The notes beneath the pieces were generated by a model. It did no database searches, had not been told where the DNA came from, and saw nothing but the letters and a program-made list of their open reading frames with translations. A stretch of DNA of 55,290 nucleotides from Deltaproteobacteria bacterium (GTDB lineage: Bacteria; Myxococcota_A; Polyangia; Haliangiales; Haliangiaceae): positions 1 through 55,290 of the forward strand of contig JACCRC010000320.1 of the NCBI GenBank assembly GCA_013813765.1, written 5' to 3'. The position numbers were made by a program, and so were the translations under genes. Shown piece after piece: positions 25,519-38,050 of this stretch (within the stretch, counting starts at the first letter, position 1; each line of letters starts with the position of its first letter).

Positions 25519-26898
25519 TGCGCACCTCCCATCAGCGTGCGGACGTCGGTGACGCGTCCGGTGATTGCGGCTGCGGCGGCCGTCATCGGCGAGGCGAGGA
25601 ACGTGCGGCCGCCGCGGCCCTGACGGCCCTCGAAGTTGCGGTTGCTGGTGCTGACCGCGTACTGGCCGGGCTCGATCATGTCGCCGTTCATCGCGATGCA
25701 CATCGAGCAGCCGGGATCGCGCCACTCGGCGCCCGCGTCGCGGAACACGCGATCGAGGCCTTCTTCCTCGGCGGCGCGCTTCACGTCCTGCGAGCCGGGC
25801 ACCACGAGCACGCGCACGCCGGGCGCGACCTTCTTGCCGCGCATCACGCTCGCGGCGGCGCGCATGTCGGAGAGCCGGGCGTTCGTGCACGAGCCGATGA
25901 AGACGACATCGATCGCGCGACCGAGCAGCGGCTCGCCGGGGGACAGGCCCATGTAGAGCAGCGCCTTCGCGAGCGCGGCGCGCGCCTCGGGGTCGGCTTC
26001 CTCGGGATTGGGCACGGCCGCGGTGACCGGGATGCCCATGCCGGGATTCGTGCCGAACGTGATCATCGGCGGGATCAGCGATGCATCGATCACGATCGTG
26101 CGGTCGTAACTCGCGCCGTCGTCGGTACGGAGGCCGCGCCAGCGATCGACCGCGGCGTTCCACGCGGCGCCCGCAGGGGCGTGTGCGCGGCCCTCGAGCC
26201 ACGCGAACGTGACCTCGTCGGGCGCGATCATGCCGGCGCGTGCGCCCGCCTCGATCGACATGTTGCAGACCGTCATCCGGCTCTCCATGTCGAGCGCGCG
26301 GATCGCGGAGCCGGTGTACTCGATGACGTGGCCCGTCGCGCCACCGACGCCGAGCTCCGCGATCATCGCGAGCACGAGGTCCTTCGCTGACGCGCCGGGG
26401 GGCAGCGTGCCCTCGAACCGCACCTCGAGCGTCTTGGGCTTGCGCTGCAAGAGACACTGCGAGCCGAGCACGTGCTCGACCTCGCTCGTGCCGATGCCGA
26501 ACGCGAGCGCGCCGAACGCACCGTGCGTGGAGGTGTGGCTGTCGCCGCAAACGATCGTCATGCCGGGCTGCGTGTAGCCGAGCTCGGGGCCGATCACGTG
26601 GACGATGCCGCGATGCGGAGAATCCGCGTCGTACAGCGTGATGCCGTGCTTCTTGCAGTTGTCTGCGAGCGTGCGCAGCTGATTGCGCGCAGCGTCGTCG
26701 GCGATCGGCAGGCCGTTCGTCGGGATCGAGTGATCCATCGTCGCGACCGTCTTGCCCGGCCGGTGCACGGCGAGCCCGCGTTCGGCGAGCCCCGCGAACG
26801 CCTGCGGAGAGGTCACCTCGTGCACGAGGTGCAGATCGATGTAGAGCACCGCCGGTCGTCCCGCTTCCTCGGTGACGACGTGGGCATCCCAGATCTTG

Positions 26899-26918
<20 letters not shown>
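25515..26918 (-). CDS. leuC: 3-isopropylmalate dehydratase large subunit
   Basis: This gene encodes 467 residues. The aconitase-type 4Fe-4S subunit pairs with LeuD. The Fe-S cysteines are in [15 protein letters not shown] and in [13 protein letters not shown]; substrate motifs include MDHSIPTNG and [20 protein letters not shown]. The length is standard. ATG 26918 lies 20 bases inside the end of leuA. With citramalate synthase present in the same operon, the enzyme probably also isomerises citramalate. Confidence 0.97.
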
Positions 26919-30044
<3,126 letters not shown>

Positions 30045-30045
<1 letters not shown>

Positions 30046-31751
30046 CACTCGTCCCCCGCGGTCTCGACGATCGGATTCGGTCGCCGGATCATGTCGTGCA
30101 GCGCCGCGCCGGACGGAACCATCGGATAGACGGAGTCCTCCTGCTCGACGCGGAAATCGATCAGCACGGTGCCCTCGCTTGCACGCGCTCGCTCCACCGC
30201 CCACTCGACTTCGTCGCGCTTCGTCACGCGCAGACCGTCGAGGCCATGCGCGTCGGCGAGCTTCACGAAGTCAGGGCTCTTGAGCGGTGTCGCGGAGTAG
30301 CGGCCGTTGTAGAAGAACTGTTGCCACTGCCGGACCATGCCGAGGTAGCCGTTGTTGATGATCGCGATGTGGAGCTTGATGCCTTCCTGCGCGATCGTCG
30401 CGAGCTCGCACGCCGTCATCTGAAAGCCGCCATCGCCGGCGATGACCCAGACCTCGTCCTTCGGCGACGCGAACTTCGCGCCGATCGCGGCGGGGAGTGC
30501 GAAGCCCATCGTGCCGAGGCCGCCCGACGTGACGAGCTTCCGCGGATGATCGTGCTTGTAGTACTGCGCTTCCCACATCTGGTGCTGACCGACGTCGGTG
30601 ACGACGAGCGCCTTGCCCTCGGTGATCCGCCAGAGGTCGTGCATCACGTGCGCGGCGAACAGGCGCCCGTCGTGCGGCATCGTCTGGATGTCGCGCACCG
30701 CCGAGTCGCCCTTGTAGTCGGAGATCCGCGCGAGCCACGAGCCGTGATCGTTTCGCGCGACGAGCCCGAGCAACGACTCGAGCGTGTCGCGCACGTCACC
30801 GACGAGCGCGACATCGGCGCGGACGTTCTTGTTGATCTCCGCCGGATCGAGCTCGCAGTGGATCTTCTTCGCGTTGACCGCGTACGTGTCGAGCTTGCCG
30901 GTGACGCGGTCATCGAACCGCATGCCGAGCGCGATCAGGAGGTCCGCTTCCTGGATGGCGTGGTTGACCCACGACTCGCCGTGCATGCCCATCATGCCGA
31001 GCGCGAGCGGATCGGTCGCCGGGAACCCGCCGAGGCCGAGCAGCGTGGATGCGACCGGGATGCCCGTCTTGTCGACGAACGCGCGCAGGAGCTTGCTCGC
31101 CTCCGCCTTGACGATGCCGTGGCCGGCGAGGATCACCGGTCGCTTCGCGCGATCGATCAACTCGGCGGCCCGTGACAGATCCTCCGAGCCCGCGCGGTGC
31201 TCCGGCCGATAACCGCGCATGCGGACCGGTTCGTCGCTCCACACCGGCACGGTGCTCGCCTGCTGCGCATCCTTCGTGATGTCGACCAGCACCGGTCCCG
31301 GCCGTCCCGAGCGCGCGACATAGAACGCCTCGCGGATCGTCTTCGCGATGTCGTCGACGTTGGTGACGAGGTAGTTGTGCTTCGTGATCGGCAGCGTGAC
31401 GCCGGTGATGTCGGTCTCCTGGAACGCATCGCTGCCGATGAACTTCGAGCTCACCTGGCCGGTGATGCAGACGAGCGGGACCGAGTCGAGCATCGCGGTG
31501 GCGATGCCGGTGACGAGGTTCGTCGCGCCCGGGCCAGACGTCGCGATCGCGACGCCGACCTTGCCGGAGACACGAGCGTAGCCATCGGCCATGTGCGAGG
31601 CGCCTTGCTCGTGCCGGACCAGCACGTGGCGGATCGGGCTCTCGAGCAGCGCGTCGTACGCCGGCATGATCGCACCGCCGGGATAGCCGAACACGACCTC
31701 GACGCCTTCGCGGTGCAGCGCTTCCCAGAGGATCTGCGCGCCCGTTCTCAT
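30045..31751 (-). CDS. ilvB: Acetolactate synthase catalytic (large) subunit
   Basis: This gene encodes 568 residues. This ThDP- and FAD-dependent enzyme condenses pyruvate with pyruvate or 2-ketobutyrate. The N-terminal FGYPGGAIMPAYDAL and catalytic Glu in VRHEQGASHMADGYAR, the central LIALGMRFDDRVTGK (FAD domain) and GDGGFQMTACELATIAQEG-x-NN (ThDP/Mg motif, ending IINN) are complete. The ATG overlaps the stop of the ilvC-like gene upstream (ATGA), so its translation depends on that gene. Confidence 0.97.
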
Positions 31752-32449
31752 GGTGTGCCTCGCCGGTTCAACATCGCGTGGAACCAGCCGGCGTCGTCGA
31801 TGTCGGCGGGCTCGACCTCCTCGTCGGCGTTCCACGCGTTGTGGTGCACCTTCTCCGGCTCGATGACGGGGCGCTGCACGGTGAGCGCGAGCAGGCTCGC
31901 CATGCGATCGCGCACGGACGCATGCTCGAGCTCGGCCTCGTCGGCGACCGACGTGGAGCGCATCTGTGCGTCGCCATACGCAGCGCGCGCGTACGCGACG
32001 GCGCGGAGCAGCGCCCTGCGGCTGACGTCGCGGTGGACTGCAATGCGGCAGCCGACGCGTGGGTCGTCGATGTTGGTCACGAGCACGACATCCATGCCGC
32101 TGCGCGCGCACCGCCCCGAGTGCAGCGCGCGTGCACACGCGAACACGACGAGGGCGCCGGCGGCAATTCGCTCCTCGCACTGGCGCCACAGCACGGTGTC
32201 CTCGGCAGAGCGCACGACGACGACGTCGGCGTTTCCGATCACGGAGCACGGAGAGCCCACGACGAAGCCGTCGCCATACGCGCGTGTCCACGCCGCGGTC
32301 TCGCGCGGGACGCTGATCACGACGAGGTTGCCCGCGCGCCGCAGTGCCAGTGCGTGATCGCGCGCCTCGGCGTCGTAGCCGAGCACGACAATGCGAGCAC
32401 CTTCGAGGACGAGCGTACCGAGCAACGTAGCGGGATCGAGCGCGGTCAT
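31748..32449 (-). CDS. Degenerate KARI-like protein (IlvC N-terminal-domain pseudoenzyme) inside the ilv operon
   Basis: This gene encodes 233 residues, placed between ilvD and ilvB with ATGA overlaps on both sides. Aligned by eye with the IlvC of this operon, [20 protein letters not shown] matches [34 protein letters not shown] matches [13 protein letters not shown], and [20 protein letters not shown] matches [20 protein letters not shown]. The Gly-rich dinucleotide loop is degraded (GYDAEA for GYGSQG), the active-site AHGFN and catalytic PKGPGH segments are absent, and the Mg-binding D-x3-E has become a different acidic string (ADEAELE). The whole C-terminal knotted domain is replaced by about 50 residues ending in an acidic stretch. 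It cannot be an active reductoisomerase. A regulatory or scaffolding role toward IlvB, IlvD or IlvC is my inference. Confidence 0.8.
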   Translation of the reverse strand: MTALDPATLLGTLVLEGARIVVLGYDAEARDHALALRRAGNLVVISVPRETAAWTRAYGDGFVVGSPCSVIGNADVVVVRSAEDTVLWRQCEERIAAGALVVFACARALHSGRCARSGMDVVLVTNIDDPRVGCRIAVHRDVSRRALLRAVAYARAAYGDAQMRSTSVADEAELEHASVRDRMASLLALTVQRPVIEPEKVHHNAWNADEEVEPADIDDAGWFHAMLNRRGTP

Positions 32450-34107
32450 GAGTGCTCCTTCGTGGTTGGAAATGGCCGTGTGACGGCCCCCTCGGATGCA
32501 GAACCAACGAGCGCGGCGTACTTGGCGATCACGCCGTGCGTGTAGGGATGCGTTCGCTTCGCGGGCTCGCGCCCGGCGAGGTCGGCCTCGAGATCGAGCC
32601 GGCGCGCAGCGACATCGAACGTGATGACGTCACCGTCGCGCACGTAGGCGATCGGTCCGTCATCGGCAGCCTCGGGTGCGACGTGCCCGGCCATGAGGCC
32701 GTGCGTCGCGCCCGAGAACCGGCCGTCGGTGACGAGCGCGGTGGAATCGCCGAGCCCCTGGCCGACGAGCGCGGCGGTGACGCCCAGCATCTCGCGCATG
32801 CCCGGTCCGCCGCGCGGACCTTCGTGGCGGATCACGACGACATCGCCCGGCTTGATCGCGCCCGCCTGCACGGCGGCGAACGCGGCCTCCTCGCCGTCGA
32901 ACACGCGGGCAGGGCCGCTGTGATGCTGGCGGTCGTGACCGGCGAGCTTCACGACACATCCCGCGGGCGCGAGTGATCCGCGGAGGATCGCGAAGCCGCC
33001 GCGAGGCTTCAGTGGCTCGGCGACGGTGAGGAACACTGGCGCACCTTCACCACGTGCCGACGCAGCTTCCTCGCGCAGCGTCTTGCGCGTGCACGTCATC
33101 GCGTCGGCGAGCAGACCCGCTTCGAGCATGCGCTGCACGAGCAGGCGCACGCCGCCGGCGCGGGTCATGTCGACGGCGGTGTACCTGCCGCCGGGCTTGA
33201 GATCGGCGAGCACCGGCGTGCGTGCGGCGATCGCATCGAAGTCATCGATCGCGAGCGGAACGCCCGCCTCGTAGGCGATGGCGAGGAGGTGGAGGACGGC
33301 GTTCGTCGATCCGGCGGTCGCAGCGACGGATGCGATCGCGTTCTCGAATGCGGTACGCGTCAGCAGCGCGCGCGGCCGCACGTCCTTCGCGATGAGGTCC
33401 ATGACCATCGCACCGCACTCGCGTGCGACCTCTTGCTTGCGTGGATCCGTCGCGGCAACTTCGTTCGCGCCCATCGGGGAGATGCCGAGCAGCGTGATCG
33501 CGACGGACATCGTGTTCGCGGTGAACTGTCCACCGCACGCACCGGCGCCCGGGCACGCGCTGTCCTCGAGCACGCGCAGGCGCTCCGACGACATCGCACC
33601 GGCGGCATGCGCGCCGACCGCCTCGAAGACATCCTGGATCGTGACGTCCTTGTTCTCGAAGCGCCCCGGCTCGATCGGTCCGCCGTAGAGCACGAGGCCC
33701 GGGAGATCCATGCGGGCGAGTGCCATCACGGTCGCGGGGATCGTCTTGTCGCAGCCCGAGAGCGCGATGACGCCGTCGAGCATGTGAGACATCGCGAACA
33801 GCTCGATCGAGTCGGCGATCACCTCGCGCGACACGAGCGATCCGCGCATGCCCTCCGTGCCCATCGTGATGCCGTCCGACACCGCGATGGTGTTGAACTC
33901 GATCGGTGTGCCGCCGGCGGCGCGAACGCCCGCCTTCACGTGCTCGGCGAGCGCACGCAGGTGCACGTTGCACGGCGTGACCTCGGTCCACGTGTTTGCG
34001 ATGCCGACGAGCGGGCGCTCGAGATCCGCGTCGGAGAATCCGGCGCCCTTCAGCATCGCGCGCGCTGGAGCTCGCGATGGACCTTTCTTGATCTTGTCAC
34101 TGCGCAT
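32446..34107 (-). CDS. ilvD: Dihydroxy-acid dehydratase
   Basis: This gene encodes 553 residues. It dehydrates dihydroxy acids to 2-keto acids for Val, Leu and Ile, using an Fe-S cluster. The cysteines are in [15 protein letters not shown] and [19 protein letters not shown], and further core motifs are [37 protein letters not shown] and [18 protein letters not shown] use ATG 34107, whose [19 protein letters not shown] is the family N-terminus. A TTG at 34137 lies inside the terminator U-tract and is unlikely. It is the first structural gene after the attenuator, 29 bases downstream of the last terminator U. Confidence 0.97.
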   Translation of the reverse strand: MRSDKIKKGPSRAPARAMLKGAGFSDADLERPLVGIANTWTEVTPCNVHLRALAEHVKAGVRAAGGTPIEFNTIAVSDGITMGTEGMRGSLVSREVIADSIELFAMSHMLDGVIALSGCDKTIPATVMALARMDLPGLVLYGGPIEPGRFENKDVTIQDVFEAVGAHAAGAMSSERLRVLEDSACPGAGACGGQFTANTMSVAITLLGISPMGANEVAATDPRKQEVARECGAMVMDLIAKDVRPRALLTRTAFENAIASVAATAGSTNAVLHLLAIAYEAGVPLAIDDFDAIAARTPVLADLKPGGRYTAVDMTRAGGVRLLVQRMLEAGLLADAMTCTRKTLREEAASARGEGAPVFLTVAEPLKPRGGFAILRGSLAPAGCVVKLAGHDRQHHSGPARVFDGEEAAFAAVQAGAIKPGDVVVIRHEGPRGGPGMREMLGVTAALVGQGLGDSTALVTDGRFSGATHGLMAGHVAPEAADDGPIAYVRDGDVITFDVAARRLDLEADLAGREPAKRTHPYTHGVIAKYAALVGSASEGAVTRPFPTTKEHS

Positions 34108-34135
34108 CGTCGACGTTGTGCTTTCGCGAGAGGCC

Positions 34136-34172
34136 AAAGAAAAAGCCCCCGCTCTGTTTCCAGGGCGGGGGC
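34136..34172 (-). terminator. Intrinsic terminator of the ilv leader (attenuator)
   Basis: Read on the minus strand, an 8-bp G/C stem (GCCCCCGC pairing with GCGGGGGC) encloses a C/A mismatch and then CTG-GAAA-CAG, a GNRA-capped inner stem. It is followed at once by TTTTTCTTT. This is a strong rho-independent terminator. It lies between the leader-peptide stop (34195) and the ilvD start (34107), where it would end transcription when the leader is fully translated. The segment GGGCAGGGG (34216-34208), just after the Leu/Ile codons, can pair with CCCCCGCCC of the 5' arm at 8 of 9 positions, giving a candidate antiterminator. Confidence 0.88.
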
Positions 34173-34194
34173 CGATTGCGGGACGTGATGTCCG

Positions 34195-34335
34195 TTAGAT
34201 CGGGGGTCCCCTGCCCAAAATAAGAAGCAGTACGCCGGCGGTAATGAGGCGTACGGGCGCGACCACGCCCACCTCGACCGACGCCACTACGCGCGACTGC
34301 GAAGCACCAAACTCGAGCTTCGCAATTCCCGCCAT
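34195..34335 (-). CDS. ilvL: ilv operon leader peptide (46 aa, attenuation)
   Basis: ATG at 34335-34333 opens a 46-codon frame ending TAA (34197-34195). Residues 16-40 contain 8 Val, 5 Leu and 2 Ile, ending in GVLLLILGRGPPI. Many are read from codons that the neighbouring genes avoid: GTA three times, ATT twice, CTT twice and one TTG. This is the classical control region for attenuation by branched-chain aminoacyl-tRNA shortage, as in enterobacterial ilvL and ivbL, although the sequence itself is unrelated. No Shine-Dalgarno sequence precedes the ATG, and the putative promoter lies so close that the mRNA may be leaderless. The reading frame is the main evidence, together with the terminator downstream. 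Confidence 0.85.
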   Translation of the reverse strand: MAGIAKLEFGASQSRVVASVEVGVVAPVRLITAGVLLLILGRGPPI

Positions 34336-34343
34336 CGAGAATG

Positions 34344-34372
34344 ACCGTACGGGTCGAGGCGCAGTGCGTCAA
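34344..34372 (-). promoter_or_regulatory. Putative sigma-70-type promoter of the ilv-leu operon
   Basis: On the minus strand TTGACG (34372-34367) is separated by 17 bases from TACGGT (34349-34344). The -35 box is near consensus and the spacing ideal; the -10 keeps T1, A2 and T6. It ends 8 bases before the leader-peptide ATG, so transcription would begin at or a few bases before that codon. A second TTGACG (34394-34389) has no well-placed -10 partner. Confidence 0.55.
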
Positions 34373-34463
34373 GTATGATGATACGGCGCGTCAAAAACCG
34401 ACATGTCGCTAAACGCCGTAGAATCGCGAAATGCAGCCGGTTTTCAGGTACTGAAAAAAATGA

Positions 34464-34946
34464 CGCGGACCGGCATTCGAAGGAAGCTCATCAGTAACGC
34501 GCACCCGCGAGGGCTGCGCGGATCCGGAGACCGGCTCCGTCGATCCCGTCGATGCAGCGACGGGCAGCGACGAATCGCAGCTCGCTCCGCAGGGGCACAG
34601 CGCGCTGACGGCGTGGCTCGCCGCCGGTCACTACCTGAGCTGGGCATGCGAGGACGCGCCGCATCCCGCGCGACCTCCCGGTGCGCACGGCATGAATCGG
34701 ATCTGCAGCAACGCGGCGCTCTCGAGCTCGACCGATGGTCCGTTTCCCGTCGGCGCGGTCTCCGTGAAGGAGCTGCATCGCAACGGATCGATCATCGGCT
34801 TCGCGGTCGCGCGGAAGCTCTCGACCGGCTGGTACTGGTACGAAAGCCTCGGAACTAGCGTGGTGGCGGATGGCGTCGGCGTCGGGCTGTGCACCGGTTG
34901 CCACGATGATGCGACTCGCGACTACACGTTCACGCGGGTTGAGTGA
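34464..34946 (+). pseudogene. Cytochrome P460-like c-type cytochrome gene lacking its 5' end
   Basis: The frame after the TGA at 34461-34463 runs to TGA 34944-34946. The second half has KELHRNGSIIGFAVARKLS, GWYWYESL and a c-type heme site CTGCHDD near the end, as in cytochrome P460-like monoheme proteins. Upstream in frame there is GCADPETGSVDPVDAATG, which looks like the stretch just after a lipobox, but no ATG, GTG or TTG and no signal peptide. The only in-frame Met (34692) is inside the conserved domain. The promoter-proximal end, with its signal peptide, therefore appears to be lost, and the protein could not be exported for heme attachment. The break lies close to the divergent ilv promoter. 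Confidence 0.6.
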
Positions 34947-34988
34947 CCGCGGCCTGACGAACCGCTCGACGGCAGCGTATTGTGGTTC

Positions 34989-35549
34989 ATGGTGTGGAGG
35001 GAAACGCTGCTGGTACTGGTCGCGGTGGCCGCGTGTGGCGGAAGTCAGAAGGCGCCTGCTGCGAATCCAGACGGGACGACCCCCGATGGCCGGTATCACG
35101 GCGCAGGATTCAGCGGGCCCATCCCCGCCGGCTGGCGGCTCGTCGAGCCCGAGTTTCTCAAGAGCCTGGGCCCGGGTGTCGTGGCCGTTCGCCAGATCAC
35201 GGGGCAGCCCGGCTGGCTCCGGCCGAGCATGTTCATCGTCTCGACCGGCAACAAGCCATACACGGGCGGAACCGACGAGACGCAGTGCAAGACCTCCGCA
35301 TCCGCATCGGCGGAGCAACTGCAGCGCGACGTGAAGTTCGCTGGCATCGTCGACGGACCCGTCGGGCCCACGTGCCGGTTCGAGCTCATCTCACGCGGTC
35401 AGATCGCGCCGACGGGCGAGCAGCAGATGGTGATCTCGACGGTCGTCAGCGGACCCAGCCAGCTCACGCTCAACTGCTCGGTCGATCCGCGAGACAACGC
35501 GGCGATCACGACGTGCAACGAGCTCCTTGCCGGCTTCAAGTTCGAATGA
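34989..35549 (+). CDS. Lipoprotein of unknown function
   Basis: This gene encodes 186 residues. The signal peptide MVWRETLLVLVAVAAC ends in a lipobox, then GGSQKAPAANP as linker. The body contains PAGWRLVEPEFLKSLGPGVV and two Cys pairs at the C-terminal side (CRFELI, LNCSVDPRD and TTCNELLAGF). It resembles small secreted proteins of unknown fold. I chose ATG 34989; TTG 34980 is an alternative. The stop overlaps the ATG of the next gene (ATGA), so the two are coupled. Confidence 0.75.
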   Translation: MVWRETLLVLVAVAACGGSQKAPAANPDGTTPDGRYHGAGFSGPIPAGWRLVEPEFLKSLGPGVVAVRQITGQPGWLRPSMFIVSTGNKPYTGGTDETQCKTSASASAEQLQRDVKFAGIVDGPVGPTCRFELISRGQIAPTGEQQMVISTVVSGPSQLTLNCSVDPRDNAAITTCNELLAGFKFE

Positions 35550-36307
35550 GGGGCGTAATCCTCGCCATCGCGCTCTCGGCCGGCTGCTACGCGGAGCTCG
35601 GTGCGGGCTACTACCCGACGATCAATCAGACGATCACCGATCAGACGACGATGACGGAGAGCTCGTCGAGGTCAGGTGGCTGGTCGGCCACCTTCAAGCT
35701 CGGCTTCTACCTCGACGTCCCGATCGCTCCGCTGCGCACCGGAATCGGACTCGGCTGGTCGCCCGATTCGTTCGGTGGTGATCCGGTTCTTCCGAGCGAC
35801 GCATCCGCGGACGTCACGCCGAAGGGCACGACGTTTCGCGGAGACGTCGTGCTGCCGTTCATTCCGTTCAAGACGGTGCCGAACCTCCTGGTGCGGCTCA
35901 CCGCGATCCGCGCGAAGTTCACCGGCGTCGGCGTGCGGATGGCGCCCAACGACGAGTACGAGCACTCGAGCGGCGCGTCGGGCACGGGCTGGTTCTTCGG
36001 CCCGACGATCGGAACTTCCAAGCTCGGCAGCGCCGCGCTCGCGAGCATCGGCTATCAGACGCTCGACTGCGAGCTTCCGGTAGGCACGCAAGCACACCTC
36101 CCGCAGAACGGCGTGAGGACATCAGCATCGGGCTTCGGCATCCGCGTGCTGATCGGATGGACGCCGTCGGGCGCGCTGATGAAGCACTACAAGCCGAGCC
36201 CGAACACACCGCAGGCTCGCGGCAATGCCGGTTGCTACTACCGCAACACGTGCATCCCGAGGCACGGCGGCGGCGAGACCTGCACGTCCGATTATTACTG
36301 CCCCTGA
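35546..36307 (+). CDS. Outer-membrane-type lipoprotein with Cys-rich C-terminus
   Basis: This gene encodes 253 residues. The signal peptide MRGVILAIALSAGC carries a lipobox, and the mature part has alternating beta strands (FKLGFYLDVPIAPLRTGIGL, FGIRVLIGWTPSG) as in outer-membrane barrels. The last 30 residues have five Cys (GCYYRNTCIPRH and CTSDYYC). The lipid anchor combined with a barrel-like pattern is unusual. It overlaps the preceding lipoprotein gene by 4 bases and ends 3 bases before a convergent gene. The function is unknown. Confidence 0.75.
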   Translation: MRGVILAIALSAGCYAELGAGYYPTINQTITDQTTMTESSSRSGGWSATFKLGFYLDVPIAPLRTGIGLGWSPDSFGGDPVLPSDASADVTPKGTTFRGDVVLPFIPFKTVPNLLVRLTAIRAKFTGVGVRMAPNDEYEHSSGASGTGWFFGPTIGTSKLGSAALASIGYQTLDCELPVGTQAHLPQNGVRTSASGFGIRVLIGWTPSGALMKHYKPSPNTPQARGNAGCYYRNTCIPRHGGGETCTSDYYCP

Positions 36308-36310
36308 GCT

Positions 36311-37936
36311 TCACGGCGTCGGGCGCGTGAGCCCGCGCAGGCGCTCTCCGCCACCGACCGTACCGAGCGATGCAGAGGCCGCACCGGTGGTGAGGTTCAC
36401 CGTGTGCAATGTCGTTCCAGTACCGCCCGCGATGTTCGCCGCGATCACGGCGACGTTGTCGCGGCCATCGATATCGAAGCCGCTGACCGCATCGATGTCA
36501 GCGCCGAGCGCGCCGATGTCGGTGGTTGTTCCGAGGTTCGGCGCCGCGAGCAGCAGCAGTCGATTCGCGGTCGCGTCCACGACGTACAAGGACGTGGTGA
36601 CCGCGCCGGTCTTCGATTCCGTGTACGCCGCGCCCGTCGCTTGCGTCGCGGCGCCGTTGAGTGCGGCGTCGGCCGTCGTTGCACCGGTCGCGACGTCGGT
36701 CACGCGCAGGTTCTCACCGGTGTCGCTCACGATGCGAAGCGCGACCGGGCCCGTCGGGTTGAAGTCCACGCCGAACGCAGCTCCCGCGAGCGATACGGTC
36801 AGCGTCACCGGACTCGCCGCCGCGGCCGTCGCCGAGGCCACGGTGTAGAGCTTGCCCGTCGAGCCATTCTTGGCGAGGAGATACAGGAGGCCCGTCGACG
36901 GACGGAAGTCGATCCCGACCGGTGTATCTCCGGCGGCGAGGCCCGTGAGCGCTGCGCTGGTGCACAGCTTCGCGGGTGCGGAGCGATTGAACGAGACCAG
37001 CTTCCCGCCGTCGGTCAGGCCGAACAGCTCGCCGGCCATCTGCGGGATCGCAACGCTCGTCGCCGGCGGCGTGCTCGCGAGAGCGATCGCGGTCTCGCCG
37101 GCCTGAAGAGGCAGTGCGCTCGCGAGCGTGGCCGCGCCGGTCGTGAGATCGATCGAGTAGAGACTGCTCGTTCCGCCGACGACAAGAATCGCCAGTGCGC
37201 TGTTCGCGGTCGCGCTCGTCTGGATGTCGAAGCCACCGACCGCCGTGGCGTCGACGCCGAGCGCGCCCGTGGTGACCGCCGTTCCATCGTTCGGCGGATT
37301 CTGCGTCACGAGTTGATCCGTCGCGACGTTGATCGCGAACAGCGTCGTGCGACATGCGGCCGCAAACGAGTTGGTGTACGCGACGCTGCTGTATCCGGTC
37401 GCCGCGCCATTGATCGCGCCGTCGGTCGTCGTCGCGCCCGTGTCGACGTTGATCCGCAGGTTCTGACCGGAGTCGGTGGTCACGCGGAGGCGATCCGGGA
37501 CCGGATTGAAGTCGACACCAAACGTCGTCCCCGCGAGCGCGGTGAACGGAGCCGTCATGTCGGCTGCATCGGCAGCCAGCGTGCTCTTGAGCGTGGCGAC
37601 GCCGGTGTCGGCAGCGATCGTGTAGAGCTTGCCCGCGGAGGAGAGCGCGTACAGCGCGCCATCGGCTGGGCGACGATCGAATCCGACGATCGTCTCGCTC
37701 CCCATGCCAGAGATCGTGACCTCACTCGTCGCGACCGTCGGAGCCGCGCGGTCGAAGCTCACCAGCCGCCCACCCGACGTGAGGATCAGCGTGTCACCGA
37801 CGCGTGAGGTACTGCCGTCGATCGGCGGTGCTGTATCGGGAGTGACTGACCCATCCGCGACAGGCTGAGCGTCATCGCCGCACCCAGCGGCAGCGAGGGT
37901 GAGAAGCAGGATGTGATCAAGCAAAGGCGTTTTCAT
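36311..37936 (-). CDS. Lipoprotein with two DUF4394 beta-propeller-like domains
   Basis: This gene encodes 541 residues. The signal peptide MKTPLLDHILLLTLAAAGC is followed by GDDAQPVADG. Two tandem DUF4394 units follow (about 60-300 and 315-541), with repeated strings such as SGGRLVSFDRAAP / DGGKLVSFNRSAP, VGFDRRPADGALYAL / VGIDFRPSTGLLYLL and FGVDFNPVPDRLRVTTDSG / FGVDFNPTGPVALRIVSDTG. The duplication is plain. DUF4394 proteins are secreted and of unknown role. The start is at ATG 37936; a longer open frame upstream overlaps the divergent region and has no signal peptide. Confidence 0.9.
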   Translation of the reverse strand: MKTPLLDHILLLTLAAAGCGDDAQPVADGSVTPDTAPPIDGSTSRVGDTLILTSGGRLVSFDRAAPTVATSEVTISGMGSETIVGFDRRPADGALYALSSAGKLYTIAADTGVATLKSTLAADAADMTAPFTALAGTTFGVDFNPVPDRLRVTTDSGQNLRINVDTGATTTDGAINGAATGYSSVAYTNSFAAACRTTLFAINVATDQLVTQNPPNDGTAVTTGALGVDATAVGGFDIQTSATANSALAILVVGGTSSLYSIDLTTGAATLASALPLQAGETAIALASTPPATSVAIPQMAGELFGLTDGGKLVSFNRSAPAKLCTSAALTGLAAGDTPVGIDFRPSTGLLYLLAKNGSTGKLYTVASATAAAASPVTLTVSLAGAAFGVDFNPTGPVALRIVSDTGENLRVTDVATGATTADAALNGAATQATGAAYTESKTGAVTTSLYVVDATANRLLLLAAPNLGTTTDIGALGADIDAVSGFDIDGRDNVAVIAANIAGGTGTTLHTVNLTTGAASASLGTVGGGERLRGLTRPTP

Positions 37937-38050
37937 GGTGGGGCTCCATCCGGTGGTACGAGCCGACACCGATCCGGATCGACGCCGCTGCGTGAGACGA
38001 CCGTGAAGCCCCGCGATTGATTCGCAGCCGCAAGCGCGTAGAGTGCGCGC

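Noticed and set aside
25519..26550. Upstream extension of the leuD frame inside leuC
   Set aside because: It is frame noise over leuC; the GTG at 25518 with a strong ribosome site gives the exact family N-terminus.
32452..33690. Plus-strand frames opposite ilvD
   Set aside because: They are shadows of a strongly conserved gene; no start, ribosome site or domain supports them.
34403..34858. Plus-strand frame starting ATGTCGCTAAACG, overlapping the P460-like remnant
   Set aside because: After the first 20 codons it becomes Arg/Ser-rich shadow of the P460-like frame, which has a recognisable heme motif instead.
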